This document shows, in pieces, positions 21,880 to 31,246 of a DNA stretch of 64,000 bases; positions within the stretch are counted from its first letter, which is position 1; every line of letters starts with the position of its first letter. The translations under genes and the position numbers were made by a program. The notes below the pieces were generated by a model. The model was given only the letters and a program-made list of their open reading frames with translations. It had not been told where the DNA came from and searched no databases. Origin of the DNA: Vreelandella azerica (lineage in GTDB: Bacteria > Pseudomonadota > Gammaproteobacteria > Pseudomonadales > Halomonadaceae); NCBI RefSeq assembly GCF_013112225.1, contig NZ_JABFHI010000001.1:434001-498000 (forward strand), written 5' to 3'.

Positions 21880-22047
21880 CCAGTGAAAATGTCTTAAGTT
21901 ATTGATGTCATCTTGTAATGTGCCGCTTGCTCAAGCGATGCATCGACCTAGGATACATCAGTCAGATTAACAGAGTATCAACTGTACCGAGATTTTGAAG
22001 CGCTCCCATTAACATGAAACCCTTTTTGATAAGAGTCGGTTGACCGC

Positions 22048-22913
22048 ATGAGTGAATCCTTTCGTACCTGGCAGTTGCGTTTTGAAGCGCTGCGCTCCAA
22101 TAAATTTTTTGAAGGCGTGGTGATTGCTATCATCGTTATTTCGGCGCTGGTGATCGGTGCCAAAACGTACGAGGAAACCTCACGTTTCGAGCAGTGGCTG
22201 ACGTATCTTGATATCGCCGTGACGGTCTTTTTTCTGGTTGAAATCCTGATTCGCATGGCAGCAGAGCCAAGCTTGCGCAGTTTTTCCGGCGCGGCTGGAA
22301 TGTGTTTGATTTTCTGATTGTGACGGCGAGCCTGATTCCGCTGGATGATTCGGAAATGGTGCTACTGGCCCGTCTGTTGCGTATTTTCCGCGTGCTGCGT
22401 CTGGTGTCGATGATTCCAGAATTGCAGTTGCTACTGATCGCGCTAGTGAAGTCGATTCCCCGGATGGGCTATGTGGCTCTGCTTATGTTTATCATATTTT
22501 ACATTTACGCCGCTCTGGGCAGTTTCCTGTTTGAGAATGTGGATGACTTTCTGTGGGGGAATATCTCCACCGCCATGCTGACCCTGTTCCGCATCGCGAC
22601 CTTTGAGGATTGGACCGATGTCATGTATGCCACCCAGGAAGTCTACGCCTGGAGCTGGGTTTTCTATCTTACCTTTATCTTCCTGACGGCCTTCATCTTT
22701 TTGAATATGATGATTGGTATCGTGCTGGATGTCATGCAGAAAGAAGGTGCGAAACAGGAACTGGAAAACGGAGAGGGGGAAGTAGCACAGCTTAACAACG
22801 TGCAGGACGATATCCGCCAGTTACAGGCGCAGCTCGATCGGATGGAAACACTGTTAAGCGCTCAGGAACAGTCGGTCAAGCAAAAGGGTGTTGACAAAAC
22901 CGCCAAGGATTGA
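22048..22913 (+). CDS. Voltage-gated cation channel of the bacterial NaV family, frameshifted
   Basis: The reconstructed protein (about 288 residues) has six transmembrane segments. The S4 voltage sensor LARLLRIFRVLRLV carries regularly spaced arginines at about 109-118. The pore loop reads TLFRIATFEDWTDVMY, with the filter TFEDWTD at 185-191, and a C-terminal coiled coil (about 236-275) suits tetramer assembly. The frame breaks at the T5 run 22281-22285; one more T restores the S2-S3 linker FFRRGWNVFDFLIV. The filter has Asp at two positions where Na+-selective NavAb has Ser and Met, so selectivity may differ. The gene is divergent from the Mrp operon and may share cation physiology with it. 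Confidence 0.85.
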
Positions 22914-22973
22914 TTTTCTAGTAACATGAATATTGCCATAACAAACCTCACATTGGATCTACGACTACTAAGC

Positions 22974-23017
22974 GCCCGTCTCTGAAGGGTTAGAGACGGG
23001 CAATGCTGGTTAGCATT
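22974..23017. repeat. Two adjacent perfect hairpins downstream of the channel gene
   Basis: GCCCGTCTCT and AGAGACGGGC form a perfect 10-bp stem with an 8-nt loop (22974-23001). AATGCT-GGTT-AGCATT forms a second perfect 6-bp stem immediately after it (23002-23017). They start 60 bp past the channel stop codon. Neither has a long T tract; together they may end the channel transcript or form part of a leader RNA. Confidence 0.55.
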
Positions 23018-23160
23018 GTCGTTAGATTTAATAATGAGGTGGTTATGGTGGTTAATATAAGTTATTGGCGCTTTTCACAGCCAGAAAATAGTGTAAGTTT
23101 TCAATGCTGCGCACGTCGTCGATTCTTCCGAGCGACTCATATTGTTGAGCGTATTCTGAA

Positions 23161-23195
23161 CGCCCCATGGCTTTTACAAGCCTTGGGGCGTTTTT
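23161..23195 (+). terminator. Strong intrinsic terminator upstream of leuA
   Basis: CGCCCCATGGCTT and AAGCCTTGGGGCG pair over 13 bp with one mismatch around a TTAC loop and are followed by TTTTT. It lies about 120 bp before the leuA start on the same strand. It therefore stops transcripts coming from upstream unless it works as an attenuator. Confidence 0.85.
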
Positions 23196-23313
23196 CATTG
23201 TCTGTATATTGTTAAACGCTGCCTTGCGGGCCTTTGTATGACTCTTGCGCCTCAATTTGCGTATCATTCTTGAACAGGTTATCTACAAACCGCCACGAAC
23301 CAGGAGAACTGCC

Positions 23314-25018
23314 ATGATGTTGTCTGATCCCGCTAAAAAATATAGCCCCTTTGTTGCCGTCGATATTCCCGACCGCCAGTGGCCCAATCAGCGTATTGAA
23401 AAAGCCCCCATCTGGACGAGCGTTGACCTGCGTGATGGTAACCAGTCCTTGATCGACCCCATGGATCAGGAGCGCAAACAGCGTCTGTTCGATCTGTTGG
23501 TCAAGGTGGGTTTCAAGGAAATAGAAGTGGGCTTTCCTTCTGCCTCGCAGACTGATTTTGATTTTGTGCGCGCCCTGATTGAGCAGAACAAAATCCCTGA
23601 GGATGTGACCATCCAGGTGTTGACCCAGGCGCGCCCCCACTTGATTGAGCGCACCTTTGAAGCCCTCAAAGGCGCCAAAAATGCCATTGTTCACGTTTAT
23701 AACGCCACTGACCCGATGTTTCGCCGGGTGGTGTTTAACGTCAACAAGGAAGAATGTATCCAGATTGCGGTAGACGCGACTCGTCAGATTCGCGATCAGA
23801 TGAACGACGCCCCGGAAACCCACTGGACGTTCCAGTACTCGCCGGAGCTGTTTACCACCACCGAGATGGATTTTGCCGTTGAGATCGTCGAGGCGGTGAT
23901 GGATACCTATGCGCCCAGCATTGACCATCGCATGATCGTCAATCTGCCGGCCACCGTAGAGGTCGCCACCCCTAATAACTATGCCGACCAGATTGAGTGG
24001 TTTTGCCGTAACGTAAAAAACCGCGACACCCTGATTGTCAGCGTACACCCCCACAATGATCGTGGCACCGGTGTAGCGGCTGCTGAACTGACTCTGATGG
24101 CGGGGGCCGACCGGGTAGAGGGCACCCTGTTTGGTAACGGTGAGCGTCGGTAACGTGGATATCGTGACGTTAGCGATGAATATGTATACCCAGGGTGTTC
24201 ATCCTGAACTGGATTTCTCGAATATCACGCCCGTTATGCGTGAGGTTGAATACTGCAACCAGCTGCCGGTGCATCCGCGCCATCCCTATGTGGGCGATCT
24301 GGTATTCACCGCCTTCTCCGGCTCGCATCAGGATGCCATCAAGAAAGGTATGGCGGACCGCCGCGAACACCCTGAAGCGCCCTGGGATGTGCCTTATTTG
24401 CCTATCGACCCACTGGACGTCGGACGCAGCTATGAAGCGGTGATTCGCGTTAACAGCCAGTCCGGCAAAGGCGGGATTTCTTACCTGCTGGAGCAGGAAC
24501 ACGGCATTGAGCTGCCGCGTCGGCTGTCAATCGAGTTCAGCCAGGTGGTGCAGGAAGTCGCTGACCGCACCGCTAAGGAAATCACCTCGCAGATGATCTA
24601 TCAGGCGTTTGCCGATGAATATCTGGAGCAGCAATCACCGTTCTGTCTGGTCAATCATCGCATGTCCTCCGAACCGGATAGCCCAGCGGTGCATCTTGAA
24701 GCCGTGATATCCGAAGGCGGCGAGCGCAAGACCTATTCAGCTGAGGGCAACGGGCCATTAGCGGCGTTTATCAAAGCGCTGGCAGGGGCCGGGCATGATG
24801 TGGAGATTATTGACTATCACGAACACGCACGAGGCCAGGGCTCTGATGCGGAAGCCATTGCCTACGTGGAAGTGCGCATTGAGGGTAAGGCGGTATTTGG
24901 GGTTGGCACAGATGAAAGCATTACCAGCGCGTCCATGAAAGGAGTGTTGAGCGCCATCAACCGGCATTATTCCACCCAGGCGCCCGCGGCCAACGTGACC
25001 GCTGACACTCTGGCGTAA
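23314..25018 (+). CDS. leuA: 2-isopropylmalate synthase, with a two-base lesion
   Basis: First committed step of leucine synthesis, condensing acetyl-CoA with 2-ketoisovalerate. The TIM-barrel domain has [13 protein letters not shown] (metal and substrate residues) and [12 protein letters not shown]. The C-terminal LeuA dimerisation/allosteric domain (from about residue 430) binds leucine. Length is about 567 residues, the long form of proteobacteria. The frame breaks at 24144-24150: FGNGER should be followed by [12 protein letters not shown], but the sequence needs two more bases. CAGGAG precedes the ATG at 23314. The gene is preceded by a terminator-like structure and converges with epmB. 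Confidence 0.93.
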
Positions 25019-25031
25019 GCTGGGCTTTTCG

Positions 25032-25068
25032 GCATGGAACCCAGGCGTGAATGGCCTGGATTCCATGC
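25032..25068. terminator. Hairpin between convergent leuA and epmB
   Basis: GCATGGAA-C-CCAGG pairs with CCTGG-A-TTCCATGC, a 13-bp stem with one internal mismatch and a 9-nt loop. It begins 14 bp past the leuA stop. There is no T tract, but the position between two convergent stops suits a bidirectional transcript end. Confidence 0.55.
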
Positions 25069-25085
25069 TGCAAAGAGGCTGGACA

Positions 25086-26120
25086 CTACACAAGCGGCGT
25101 TTTGCTGGCCTCGCCTGGGATTTCGCGTACCAGTCGAGGCATCAGAAAGCCGGGCAGCTCGTCACGCAGGGTGGTGATCAACTGGCGGGCTTCCGCGTCG
25201 GGCACATTAAAATGCGCAGCGCCCTGAACAGGGTCAAGCACATGCAGATAGTAGGGCAGTACACCGGCGTCAAAAAGCTGTTCGGAAAGTGCTGCCAGCG
25301 CCTCTGTGCTGTCGTTGACGCCGCGCAGCAATACGCTCTGGTTGAGCAGAGTGACGCCAGCACCCTGTAAACGCTGACAGGCTGCCCGTACGGCCTGATC
25401 GATTTCGTTGGCATGATTGGCATGCAACACCATGACGGTTTGCAGTCGAGAGGCCTCCAACCAGTCCAGCAGGGCTTGATCCACCCGATCCGGAATCACA
25501 ATCGGCAGACGCGAATGAATGCGCAGCCGCTTGAGGTGGGGGATCTGTTCCAGCTGCGTGACCAGCCAGGCCAGATGACGGTCGTTGGCCGCCAAGGGGT
25601 CGCCGCCAGAGAGAATCACTTCGCGGATGCTTGGGTCGGCCTGAAGATAGTCAAAGGCTTCCTGCCACTGGGCTCGCGACGGTGAGTTATCGGCATAGGG
25701 AAAGTGGCGCCGAAAGCAGTAACGGCAGTTGATCGCACAGTTAGGGCTGGCAATCAGCAGCACCCGGCCTGCGTATTTGTGGATGACCCCTCTGGCCGGG
25801 CGCTGTTGCACTTCGTCCAGCGGGTCATTGACGTAGCCGGGCGTTTGTAGGGTTTCATCTCCCAGCGGCAGCACCTGGCGCAGCAAGGGGTCATCCGGCT
25901 GATTAGGTTTGATGCGGCGTAGAAAGGCCTCCGGTACGCAGGTCTCAAACAGCGCATGGCCTGCGCTGGCACCGACTTGCCAGGTGTCAGGCAGCTGGAG
26001 ACGCCTGCACAGCTCGGCAGGATCACGAATGGCCTGGGAAAGTTGACGTTGCCAGGAAGGCAGTGGCTCGCTGGCGCGATACGACGATGCATCCGCGCCA
26101 AAAATAAGGTTGTCCTGCAA
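25086..26120 (-). CDS. epmB: EF-P beta-lysylation protein EpmB (lysine 2,3-aminomutase-like)
   Basis: Radical-SAM enzyme that converts (S)-alpha-lysine to (R)-beta-lysine for EF-P modification. The cluster motif CAINCRYCFRRHFPY gives the CX3CX2C cysteines. IHSRLPIVIPDRV and GVTLLNQSVLLRGVND are conserved with E. coli EpmB, as is the end GEASKTPL. I place the start at the TTG at 26120 because AAGGAGG lies 5 nt upstream. A GTG at 26150 is the longer alternative. It is divergent from efp, the protein it serves, with about 120 bp between starts. Confidence 0.92.
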   Translation of the reverse strand: MQDNLIFGADASSYRASEPLPSWQRQLSQAIRDPAELCRRLQLPDTWQVGASAGHALFETCVPEAFLRRIKPNQPDDPLLRQVLPLGDETLQTPGYVNDPLDEVQQRPARGVIHKYAGRVLLIASPNCAINCRYCFRRHFPYADNSPSRAQWQEAFDYLQADPSIREVILSGGDPLAANDRHLAWLVTQLEQIPHLKRLRIHSRLPIVIPDRVDQALLDWLEASRLQTVMVLHANHANEIDQAVRAACQRLQGAGVTLLNQSVLLRGVNDSTEALAALSEQLFDAGVLPYYLHVLDPVQGAAHFNVPDAEARQLITTLRDELPGFLMPRLVREIPGEASKTPLV

Positions 26121-26241
26121 AAATCCCTCCTTCGGGTTATCATGCGCCACACCTGTTCAGGCGTTGCGTTTTACCTGAGGTGACAGGCTTTGGATATTGC
26201 GCGACACAAGACACGCTTAAAAACTGAAACTGAGAGACAGT

Positions 26242-26807
26242 ATGGCTAATTATTCTACCAATGAATTTAAAGGCGGTTTGAAGGTAATGCTTGATGGCGA
26301 CCCATGTGCCATCGTCGAAAACGAGTTTGTTAAACCCGGCAAGGGCCAGGCGTTCAACCGCGTCAAGCTGCGGAACCTGATGACGGGACGGGTCTGGGAA
26401 CGCACCTTCAAATCAGGTGAATCCCTTGAAGGTGCCGATGTTATGGAACTGGAGATGGAATATCTCTACAACGATGGCGAAATGTGGCACTTCATGAAAA
26501 CCGATGGTTCCTTTGAGCAGTATGCCGTCGAGAAAAAGCCCTTGGCGATACCGAAAAATGGCTCAAGGAGCAGGTTCCCTACACGGTGACGCTGTGGAAT
26601 GATAATGCCATTGCGGTGTCAGCGCCCAACTTTATCGAGCTCGAAGTGGTTGAAACCGACCCTGGCCTTAAAGGTGACACCGCCCAGGGCGGCTCCAAAC
26701 CGGCGACGCTTTCATCCGGCGCTGTGGTACGTGTGCCGTTGTTTATTAATCAGGGCGAAGTGCTGAAAATCGACACCCGCTCAGGTGATTACGTTTCACG
26801 TGCCTGA
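26242..26807 (+). CDS. efp: Elongation factor P, frameshifted in this sequence
   Basis: EF-P relieves ribosome stalling at polyproline stretches. Domain I carries the modified lysine K34 in the loop [10 protein letters not shown], and domains II-III end in [10 protein letters not shown]. The frame shifts at the A5 run 26533-26537; one more A restores [20 protein letters not shown] and the rest of the 189-residue protein. Its neighbours epmB (divergent) and epmA (overlapping downstream) encode the enzymes that beta-lysylate K34. The lesion is very probably a sequence error. Confidence 0.95.
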
Positions 26808-27783
26808 CAGCCCCGCATGGCGGCCAACGGCCGACCTGGATACCCTGCGCGCCCGCGCTGTCCTGTTGGCCGAAGTGCGGGCATTTTTTGCCGAGCGAGA
26901 CGTGCTGGAAGTGGAGACACCGGTGCTCGGCCAGGGAGGCAGCACCGATGTGTACCTGACATCGCTTGCTACGTTGGCGCGCACTGATAAAGGGCGCCGC
27001 TGTCTGTGGCTGCAGACCTCGCCTGAATTCCATATGAAGCGCTTGCTGGCGGCAGGTAGCGGGCCGATTTTCCAGCTGGCCAGAAGCTTTCGCGATGGCG
27101 AGGTGGGCAGTCGCCATAACATCGAATTCTGCATGCTGGAATGGTATCGCCCTGGCTTTACCCTGGATCAACTGATAGAGGAAACGGCGACGTTGGTCGG
27201 GCGTTTGATGGGGCAGGTGCTGCCTGTCAGGTATTACCGCTACCGCGAGCTGTTTCATACCTATCTGGCGATTGACCCTTTTACCGTGCGCCTGGCGTCC
27301 TTGCGTGAACTGGCTGAACAACATGCCCGTATGCCGCCCGCCAGTATGGCTGCAGAGCCGCGTGAGGTGTGCCTGGATATACTGATGAGCGCCCGGATTG
27401 AACCACATCTGGGCGATCAGGAATTAACGGTCGTCGTGGATTACCCGGCCAGCCAGGCGGCCCTTGCCAAGCGCCATCAGGATGACCGTGGGGATTGGGT
27501 GGCATCACGTTTTGAGCTTTATCTGAACGGCGTTGAGCTTGCCAACGGCTATGACGAGTTGACTGATGCCGACGAGCAGCGCCAGCGTTTTGAGGCGGAT
27601 AATGCCCAGCGCCAAGCGCTGGGGCTTGAGGAAGTCGATATCGATGAGCGGCTGCTTCAGGCGCTGGCACATGGCCTGCCAGAAGGTGCCGGCGTTGCCT
27701 TGGGCATGGATCGACTGATTCAGCAGGCGCTGGGTAAGCCGCGCCTGGAGGATGTGATCAGCTTCGCCACGCCGAGCTGTTAA
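26800..27783 (+). CDS. epmA: EF-P--(R)-beta-lysine ligase EpmA
   Basis: A class II lysyl-tRNA synthetase paralogue without an anticodon-binding domain (about 327 residues). It attaches beta-lysine to EF-P. The synthetase motifs are present: motif 2 [20 protein letters not shown] and motif 3 [15 protein letters not shown]. The start GTG at 26800 ([12 protein letters not shown]) aligns with the E. coli start MSETASWQPSA and has AGGTGA upstream. It lies inside the last codons of efp, so the two are translationally coupled. A GTG at 26785 is an alternative start. The 3' end overlaps the convergent psd by 4 bp. Confidence 0.93.
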   Translation: MPDSPAWRPTADLDTLRARAVLLAEVRAFFAERDVLEVETPVLGQGGSTDVYLTSLATLARTDKGRRCLWLQTSPEFHMKRLLAAGSGPIFQLARSFRDGEVGSRHNIEFCMLEWYRPGFTLDQLIEETATLVGRLMGQVLPVRYYRYRELFHTYLAIDPFTVRLASLRELAEQHARMPPASMAAEPREVCLDILMSARIEPHLGDQELTVVVDYPASQAALAKRHQDDRGDWVASRFELYLNGVELANGYDELTDADEQRQRFEADNAQRQALGLEEVDIDERLLQALAHGLPEGAGVALGMDRLIQQALGKPRLEDVISFATPSC

Positions 27784-28619
27784 CCTCCTGCCTCAGTAAA
27801 CGCCTGGCCCATCTGGATCTTGCTATTGGCTGCCCAGTCATCGAAGGCCAACGGTTCTGCAAAACACATCACCACGGTGGAGCCGAGTTTGAAACGGCCC
27901 ATTTCAGCGCCTTTCTCCAGGGTGATGGGCTGGTCAAAGCGGGTACGCTGTGGTGAGCCCGCAAGCGGTGTGATCTGCCCGGCCCACACGGTTTCAATGG
28001 CCGCGACTATCATGGCACCGACCAGTACCACTGCCATTGGCCCCTGTTCAGTATCAAATATACACACCAGTCGTTCATTGCGGGCAAACAGCCCCGGCAC
28101 ATGGTTGGCGGTGGCCTGATTGACTGAAAACAGCCTGCCGGGAACGTAGATCATTTCCCTTAAGGTGCCGGTCATGGGCATATGCACGCGATGGTAGTCG
28201 CGCGGCGACAGGTACACAGTGGCAAAGCTGCCGCCAAGAAATGCTTCCGCCAGGCTGGCATCACCGCCGAGCAGGGTCTGGGCCGAAAAGATATGCCCTT
28301 TGGCCTGCACCAGCTGGCCGGCACGAATCGGCCCGAACTGGGAAAGGGTGCCATCCGCCGGGCTGACAATGCCCTCGCCGATGGGGCGGGCAGCGTCTTT
28401 CAGTGGGCGAGTAAAAAAATCATTGAAGCTCGTATAAGCATTGATATCTTCGCTCAACGCTTCACGCATATCGACGTTAAAACGCTGGATGAACGCCTTG
28501 ATCAAGGCGTTCTTCAGTTTGGGCGAATCACACTCTGCCAGCTTGCCGATCAAACGCGAAAGCGCATGATGCGGCAGTGGGTACTGGAGTAGCGCAAAGG
28601 CTTGCTGTGCAAAAGTCAC
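27780..28619 (-). CDS. psd: Phosphatidylserine decarboxylase proenzyme
   Basis: Produces phosphatidylethanolamine. The autocleavage site LGST is present near the C-terminus ([10 protein letters not shown]), whose serine becomes the pyruvoyl group. The N-terminal stretch [19 protein letters not shown] and [14 protein letters not shown] are family hallmarks. The length of 279 residues is normal. The start is a GTG with only a weak ribosome site. It is the last gene of the minus-strand group rsgA, rhodanese, psd, an order seen in many gammaproteobacteria. Confidence 0.94.
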   Translation of the reverse strand: MTFAQQAFALLQYPLPHHALSRLIGKLAECDSPKLKNALIKAFIQRFNVDMREALSEDINAYTSFNDFFTRPLKDAARPIGEGIVSPADGTLSQFGPIRAGQLVQAKGHIFSAQTLLGGDASLAEAFLGGSFATVYLSPRDYHRVHMPMTGTLREMIYVPGRLFSVNQATANHVPGLFARNERLVCIFDTEQGPMAVVLVGAMIVAAIETVWAGQITPLAGSPQRTRFDQPITLEKGAEMGRFKLGSTVVMCFAEPLAFDDWAANSKIQMGQAFTEAGG

Positions 28620-28629
28620 GGTGTCTTGT

Positions 28630-29481
28630 TCACTTCTCTATGGGGGTATCATTACGGTTGCCCCAGTCATTCCAGGAGCCCGCGTAACCGCGCATGTTAA
28701 AGCCCAGCGCCTTGCCTACCAGCCAGGTGAAGCTGCTACGGTGGTGGCTCTGGCAGTGGGTGGCAATTTCCATTTCCGGGGTCAGGCCGATGGCCTGAAG
28801 CTCGGTGATCAGTTCGGCGTAATCGCGAATACGTAGATCACGATGACGATCCATGGCATTCAACCAATCCATATTGACGGCACCGGGGATGTGCCCAAGG
28901 TGGCGGTTATTACCCGCCTCGCCGCGGTATTCACCTGCTGAGCGGGCATCCCAGATGGCAAAGCCCGGGTTACCCAGCTTTTCCTTGATATCATCAGCGC
29001 TAATCAGGGTATCCGGATTGAGGATCTCGGCGCGGTAATCACTGGGTGTCGGTGCGCTGGGTTCGGTGCTTTGTGGCATACCTGCTCCCCGCCAGGCGTG
29101 AATGCCGCCGTTCAGGTAGGAGTAGCGCGTGTGGCCGATCAACTCCAGAGTCCACAGCAGGCGTGCGGCCCAGCCACCGCCTTCATCGTCATAGGCCACC
29201 ACGTGGGTATCTCGGGTCAGCCCTAGAGCGCTGAACAGCCGGGAAAGAGCCTCCACGTCCGGCACGTCATTGGGCACAGGCCCTTCGCCACGCATCAGAA
29301 AGCGGAAATCCAGGAAAATAGCGCCAGGGACATGGCCTTCGCCGTAGCTGTCCGGGTTGATCGGCACATCGATGATCAGTAGCTGTGGGTCATCAAGATG
29401 GGCGTTCAGCTGCTCGGGTTCAACAACCAGCGGCAGCAGGTTGGCTTCAGACCCTGTTGACGGGTGAGACACTTGGCTCAT
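28630..29481 (-). CDS. Tandem-rhodanese sulfurtransferase (SseA-like)
   Basis: Two rhodanese domains, about residues 15-140 and 155-275. The second bears the active cysteine C243 in the loop CQSHHRS, which differs from the CRxGx[RT] loop of classical thiosulfate sulfurtransferase. The first domain lacks a catalytic cysteine ([11 protein letters not shown] at the equivalent place). Substrate is therefore uncertain: thiosulfate or 3-mercaptopyruvate are the usual candidates. It lies 10 bp upstream of psd and 11 bp after rsgA, so the three probably form one transcript. Confidence 0.87.
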   Translation of the reverse strand: MSQVSHPSTGSEANLLPLVVEPEQLNAHLDDPQLLIIDVPINPDSYGEGHVPGAIFLDFRFLMRGEGPVPNDVPDVEALSRLFSALGLTRDTHVVAYDDEGGGWAARLLWTLELIGHTRYSYLNGGIHAWRGAGMPQSTEPSAPTPSDYRAEILNPDTLISADDIKEKLGNPGFAIWDARSAGEYRGEAGNNRHLGHIPGAVNMDWLNAMDRHRDLRIRDYAELITELQAIGLTPEMEIATHCQSHHRSSFTWLVGKALGFNMRGYAGSWNDWGNRNDTPIEK

Positions 29482-29492
29482 GATGGCCTCCT

Positions 29493-30518
29493 TTAACGGT
29501 CGGTATCCAGACTGGCGAGAATACGGCGGTAACTGGTAAAGCGCTGAGGATGAATCTTGCCTGCCTCAACGGCCTCAAGTAAAGCACAGCCCGGCTCGTT
29601 GATATGACGGCAATCGCGAAAACGGCAATGGCCCAGAAAATCATGGAATTCGATAAAGCCTTCTGTGACGGCCTGTTCATCCAAGTGGGTCAGGCCGAAC
29701 TCGCGAATCCCAGGGGAATCAATCAACTCACCCTGAAGGTTGCCTTCTTTCTGCATGTGGTAAAGGCGCGCCGTTGTGGTCGTGTGGGTGCCTTTGCGTG
29801 AGTCTTCTGACAGGGCGCCAATGCGCAGGGTTTCATCCGGCAACAGCTGATCGATCAACGAAGACTTACCCACGCCGCTCTGGCCGACAAACACCGAGGT
29901 ACACCCGGAAAGCTGCTGGCGCAGGGTGGTGAGGCCGGCTTCGCTGGCGGTGGTGGATTTGACGACCGGGTAACCCAGCTGTTGATAGCGGGCCAGCAGC
30001 AACCCCAGTTCGCCGCCATCTTCGGGCAGCAGGTCTACCTTGTTAAGTACCAGCACCGGCTTGATGCCGGTTGCCTCAGCGGCGACCAGATAGCGGTCGA
30101 TCAGATTGGCGTGGGGGGCAGGCTCCACAGCAAACACAATCAGCAGCTGATCGACATTGGCCGCTACCGGTTTCAGCTGCCCGCGAGCGTCGGGGCGCTT
30201 CAGTACGCTGTTGCGTTCACTGCGCGCAACGACGACGCCGGAGCCGTCCTGGCCTGCGCGCCAGATGACATTGTCGCCGGTGACCAGGCCATCAAGGTTG
30301 GCGCGCAAATGGCAGCGCACTGCCTTGAAGTCAGCATCCTGTACTTCCAGGGTGCGGCCAAAATGGGCCATGACGCGGCCAGGCTGTTCTGCACCGTATT
30401 CACCGGCTGCCAGCTTTTCGTCTTCGTTGGCCTGCTGCTTGTGGGAACGCTTTTCGCGTTCTGCCTGAATCTTTTCAACGCGCCAGCGCTGTTGGCGACT
30501 TAATTTACGTTTACTCAT
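29493..30518 (-). CDS. rsgA: Small-ribosomal-subunit biogenesis GTPase RsgA
   Basis: RsgA is a circularly permuted GTPase acting in late 30S maturation. Order of motifs: OB-fold, then G4 LNKVDLL, G1 [15 protein letters not shown]3 [10 protein letters not shown]-terminal zinc knuckle follows ([16 protein letters not shown]). The N-terminus [18 protein letters not shown] is basic, as in E. coli. I chose the ATG at 30518, which has AGGTGG just upstream, over an ATG 45 bp earlier. It is divergent from orn. Confidence 0.94.
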   Translation of the reverse strand: MSKRKLSRQQRWRVEKIQAEREKRSHKQQANEDEKLAAGEYGAEQPGRVMAHFGRTLEVQDADFKAVRCHLRANLDGLVTGDNVIWRAGQDGSGVVVARSERNSVLKRPDARGQLKPVAANVDQLLIVFAVEPAPHANLIDRYLVAAEATGIKPVLVLNKVDLLPEDGGELGLLLARYQQLGYPVVKSTTASEAGLTTLRQQLSGCTSVFVGQSGVGKSSLIDQLLPDETLRIGALSEDSRKGTHTTTTARLYHMQKEGNLQGELIDSPGIREFGLTHLDEQAVTEGFIEFHDFLGHCRFRDCRHINEPGCALLEAVEAGKIHPQRFTSYRRILASLDTDR

Positions 30519-30653
30519 GACCACCTGATTGTCGGTACCATTCACAGGTACAATAGCCACCATTGTACGGATTTTCGTCAGACCAGTGATGCACTATTTA
30601 TCAAAATCACTTTTCACAACTTTTTGTCACACCTTTTACCCATGGAGCAAAGC

Positions 30654-31235
30654 ATGAGCGAAAAAAGCGCGCCGCGTAAAGATCGGCTGGTCTGGATTGA
30701 TCTGGAAATGACCGGCCTGAACCCGGAAAAGGAGCGCATTATCGAGGTGGCGACCCTGATCACCGATGCCGACCTTAATGTTGTCGCGGAAGGCCCGGTG
30801 ATTGCCGTCAAACAGCCGGATTCGCTGCTGGCAGAGATGGATGAGTGGTGTACCAAGACCCACGGGGAATCTGGCCTGACGGCCCGGGTCAAGGCCAGCC
30901 AGACCGATACCGCAACGGCTGAGCGTGAAACTTTGTCATTTTTGCGCCAATACGTGGAGCCGGGGTCATCACCCATGTGTGGCAACAGTATTCATCAGGA
31001 CCGTCGTTTCCTTGAACGCGAAATGCCGGAGCTGCTGGCGTTTTTCCATTACCGCAACCTGGATGTCTCGACCCTCAAGGAGCTGGCCAAGCGCTGGAAC
31101 CCCGGTGCCCTGGCCGGCTTTAAAAAGCGCAACGTGCATCTGGCCATGGACGACATCAAGGAATCCATTGATGAGCTGGCGCACTACCGCAATACCTTTC
31201 TGCGCCTGCCTGAGGGTAATGACGAAGAAGAGTGA
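30654..31235 (+). CDS. orn: Oligoribonuclease
   Basis: 3'-to-5' exonuclease of the DEDDh family that removes dinucleotides and short oligoribonucleotides, including pGp[10 protein letters not shown] holds the first catalytic Asp and Glu. [18 protein letters not shown] holds the second block and [13 protein letters not shown] the final His-Asp. The ATG at 30654 is preceded by GGAG at 7 nt; upstream ATGs are less well placed. It is divergent from rsgA and convergent with queG, 11 bp beyond its stop. Confidence 0.96.
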   Translation: MSEKSAPRKDRLVWIDLEMTGLNPEKERIIEVATLITDADLNVVAEGPVIAVKQPDSLLAEMDEWCTKTHGESGLTARVKASQTDTATAERETLSFLRQYVEPGSSPMCGNSIHQDRRFLEREMPELLAFFHYRNLDVSTLKELAKRWNPGALAGFKKRNVHLAMDDIKESIDELAHYRNTFLRLPEGNDEEE

Positions 31236-31246
31236 CAGCGCCGCGA

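Larger units (their letters stand above)
22914..23313. other. 400-bp intergenic region between the channel gene and leuA
   Basis: No credible protein-coding gene is seen. The region is AT-richer than its flanks. It holds two adjacent hairpins after the channel gene and a strong intrinsic terminator about 120 bp before leuA. Between them is a nine-codon frame at 23034-23060 (MRWLWWLI) with two TTA leucine codons and three Trp codons but no good ribosome site. A leuA leader with attenuation, or a short non-coding RNA ending at the terminator, are both possible. Confidence 0.5.

Noticed and set aside
23003..23215. 70-codon frame across the leuA upstream region
   Set aside because: It runs through the intrinsic terminator, is Cys/Arg-rich with no family resemblance, and has no ribosome site; treated as non-coding.
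23212..24054. 280-codon minus-strand frame opposite leuA
   Set aside because: Antisense shadow of a well conserved gene, without any protein motif or ribosome site.
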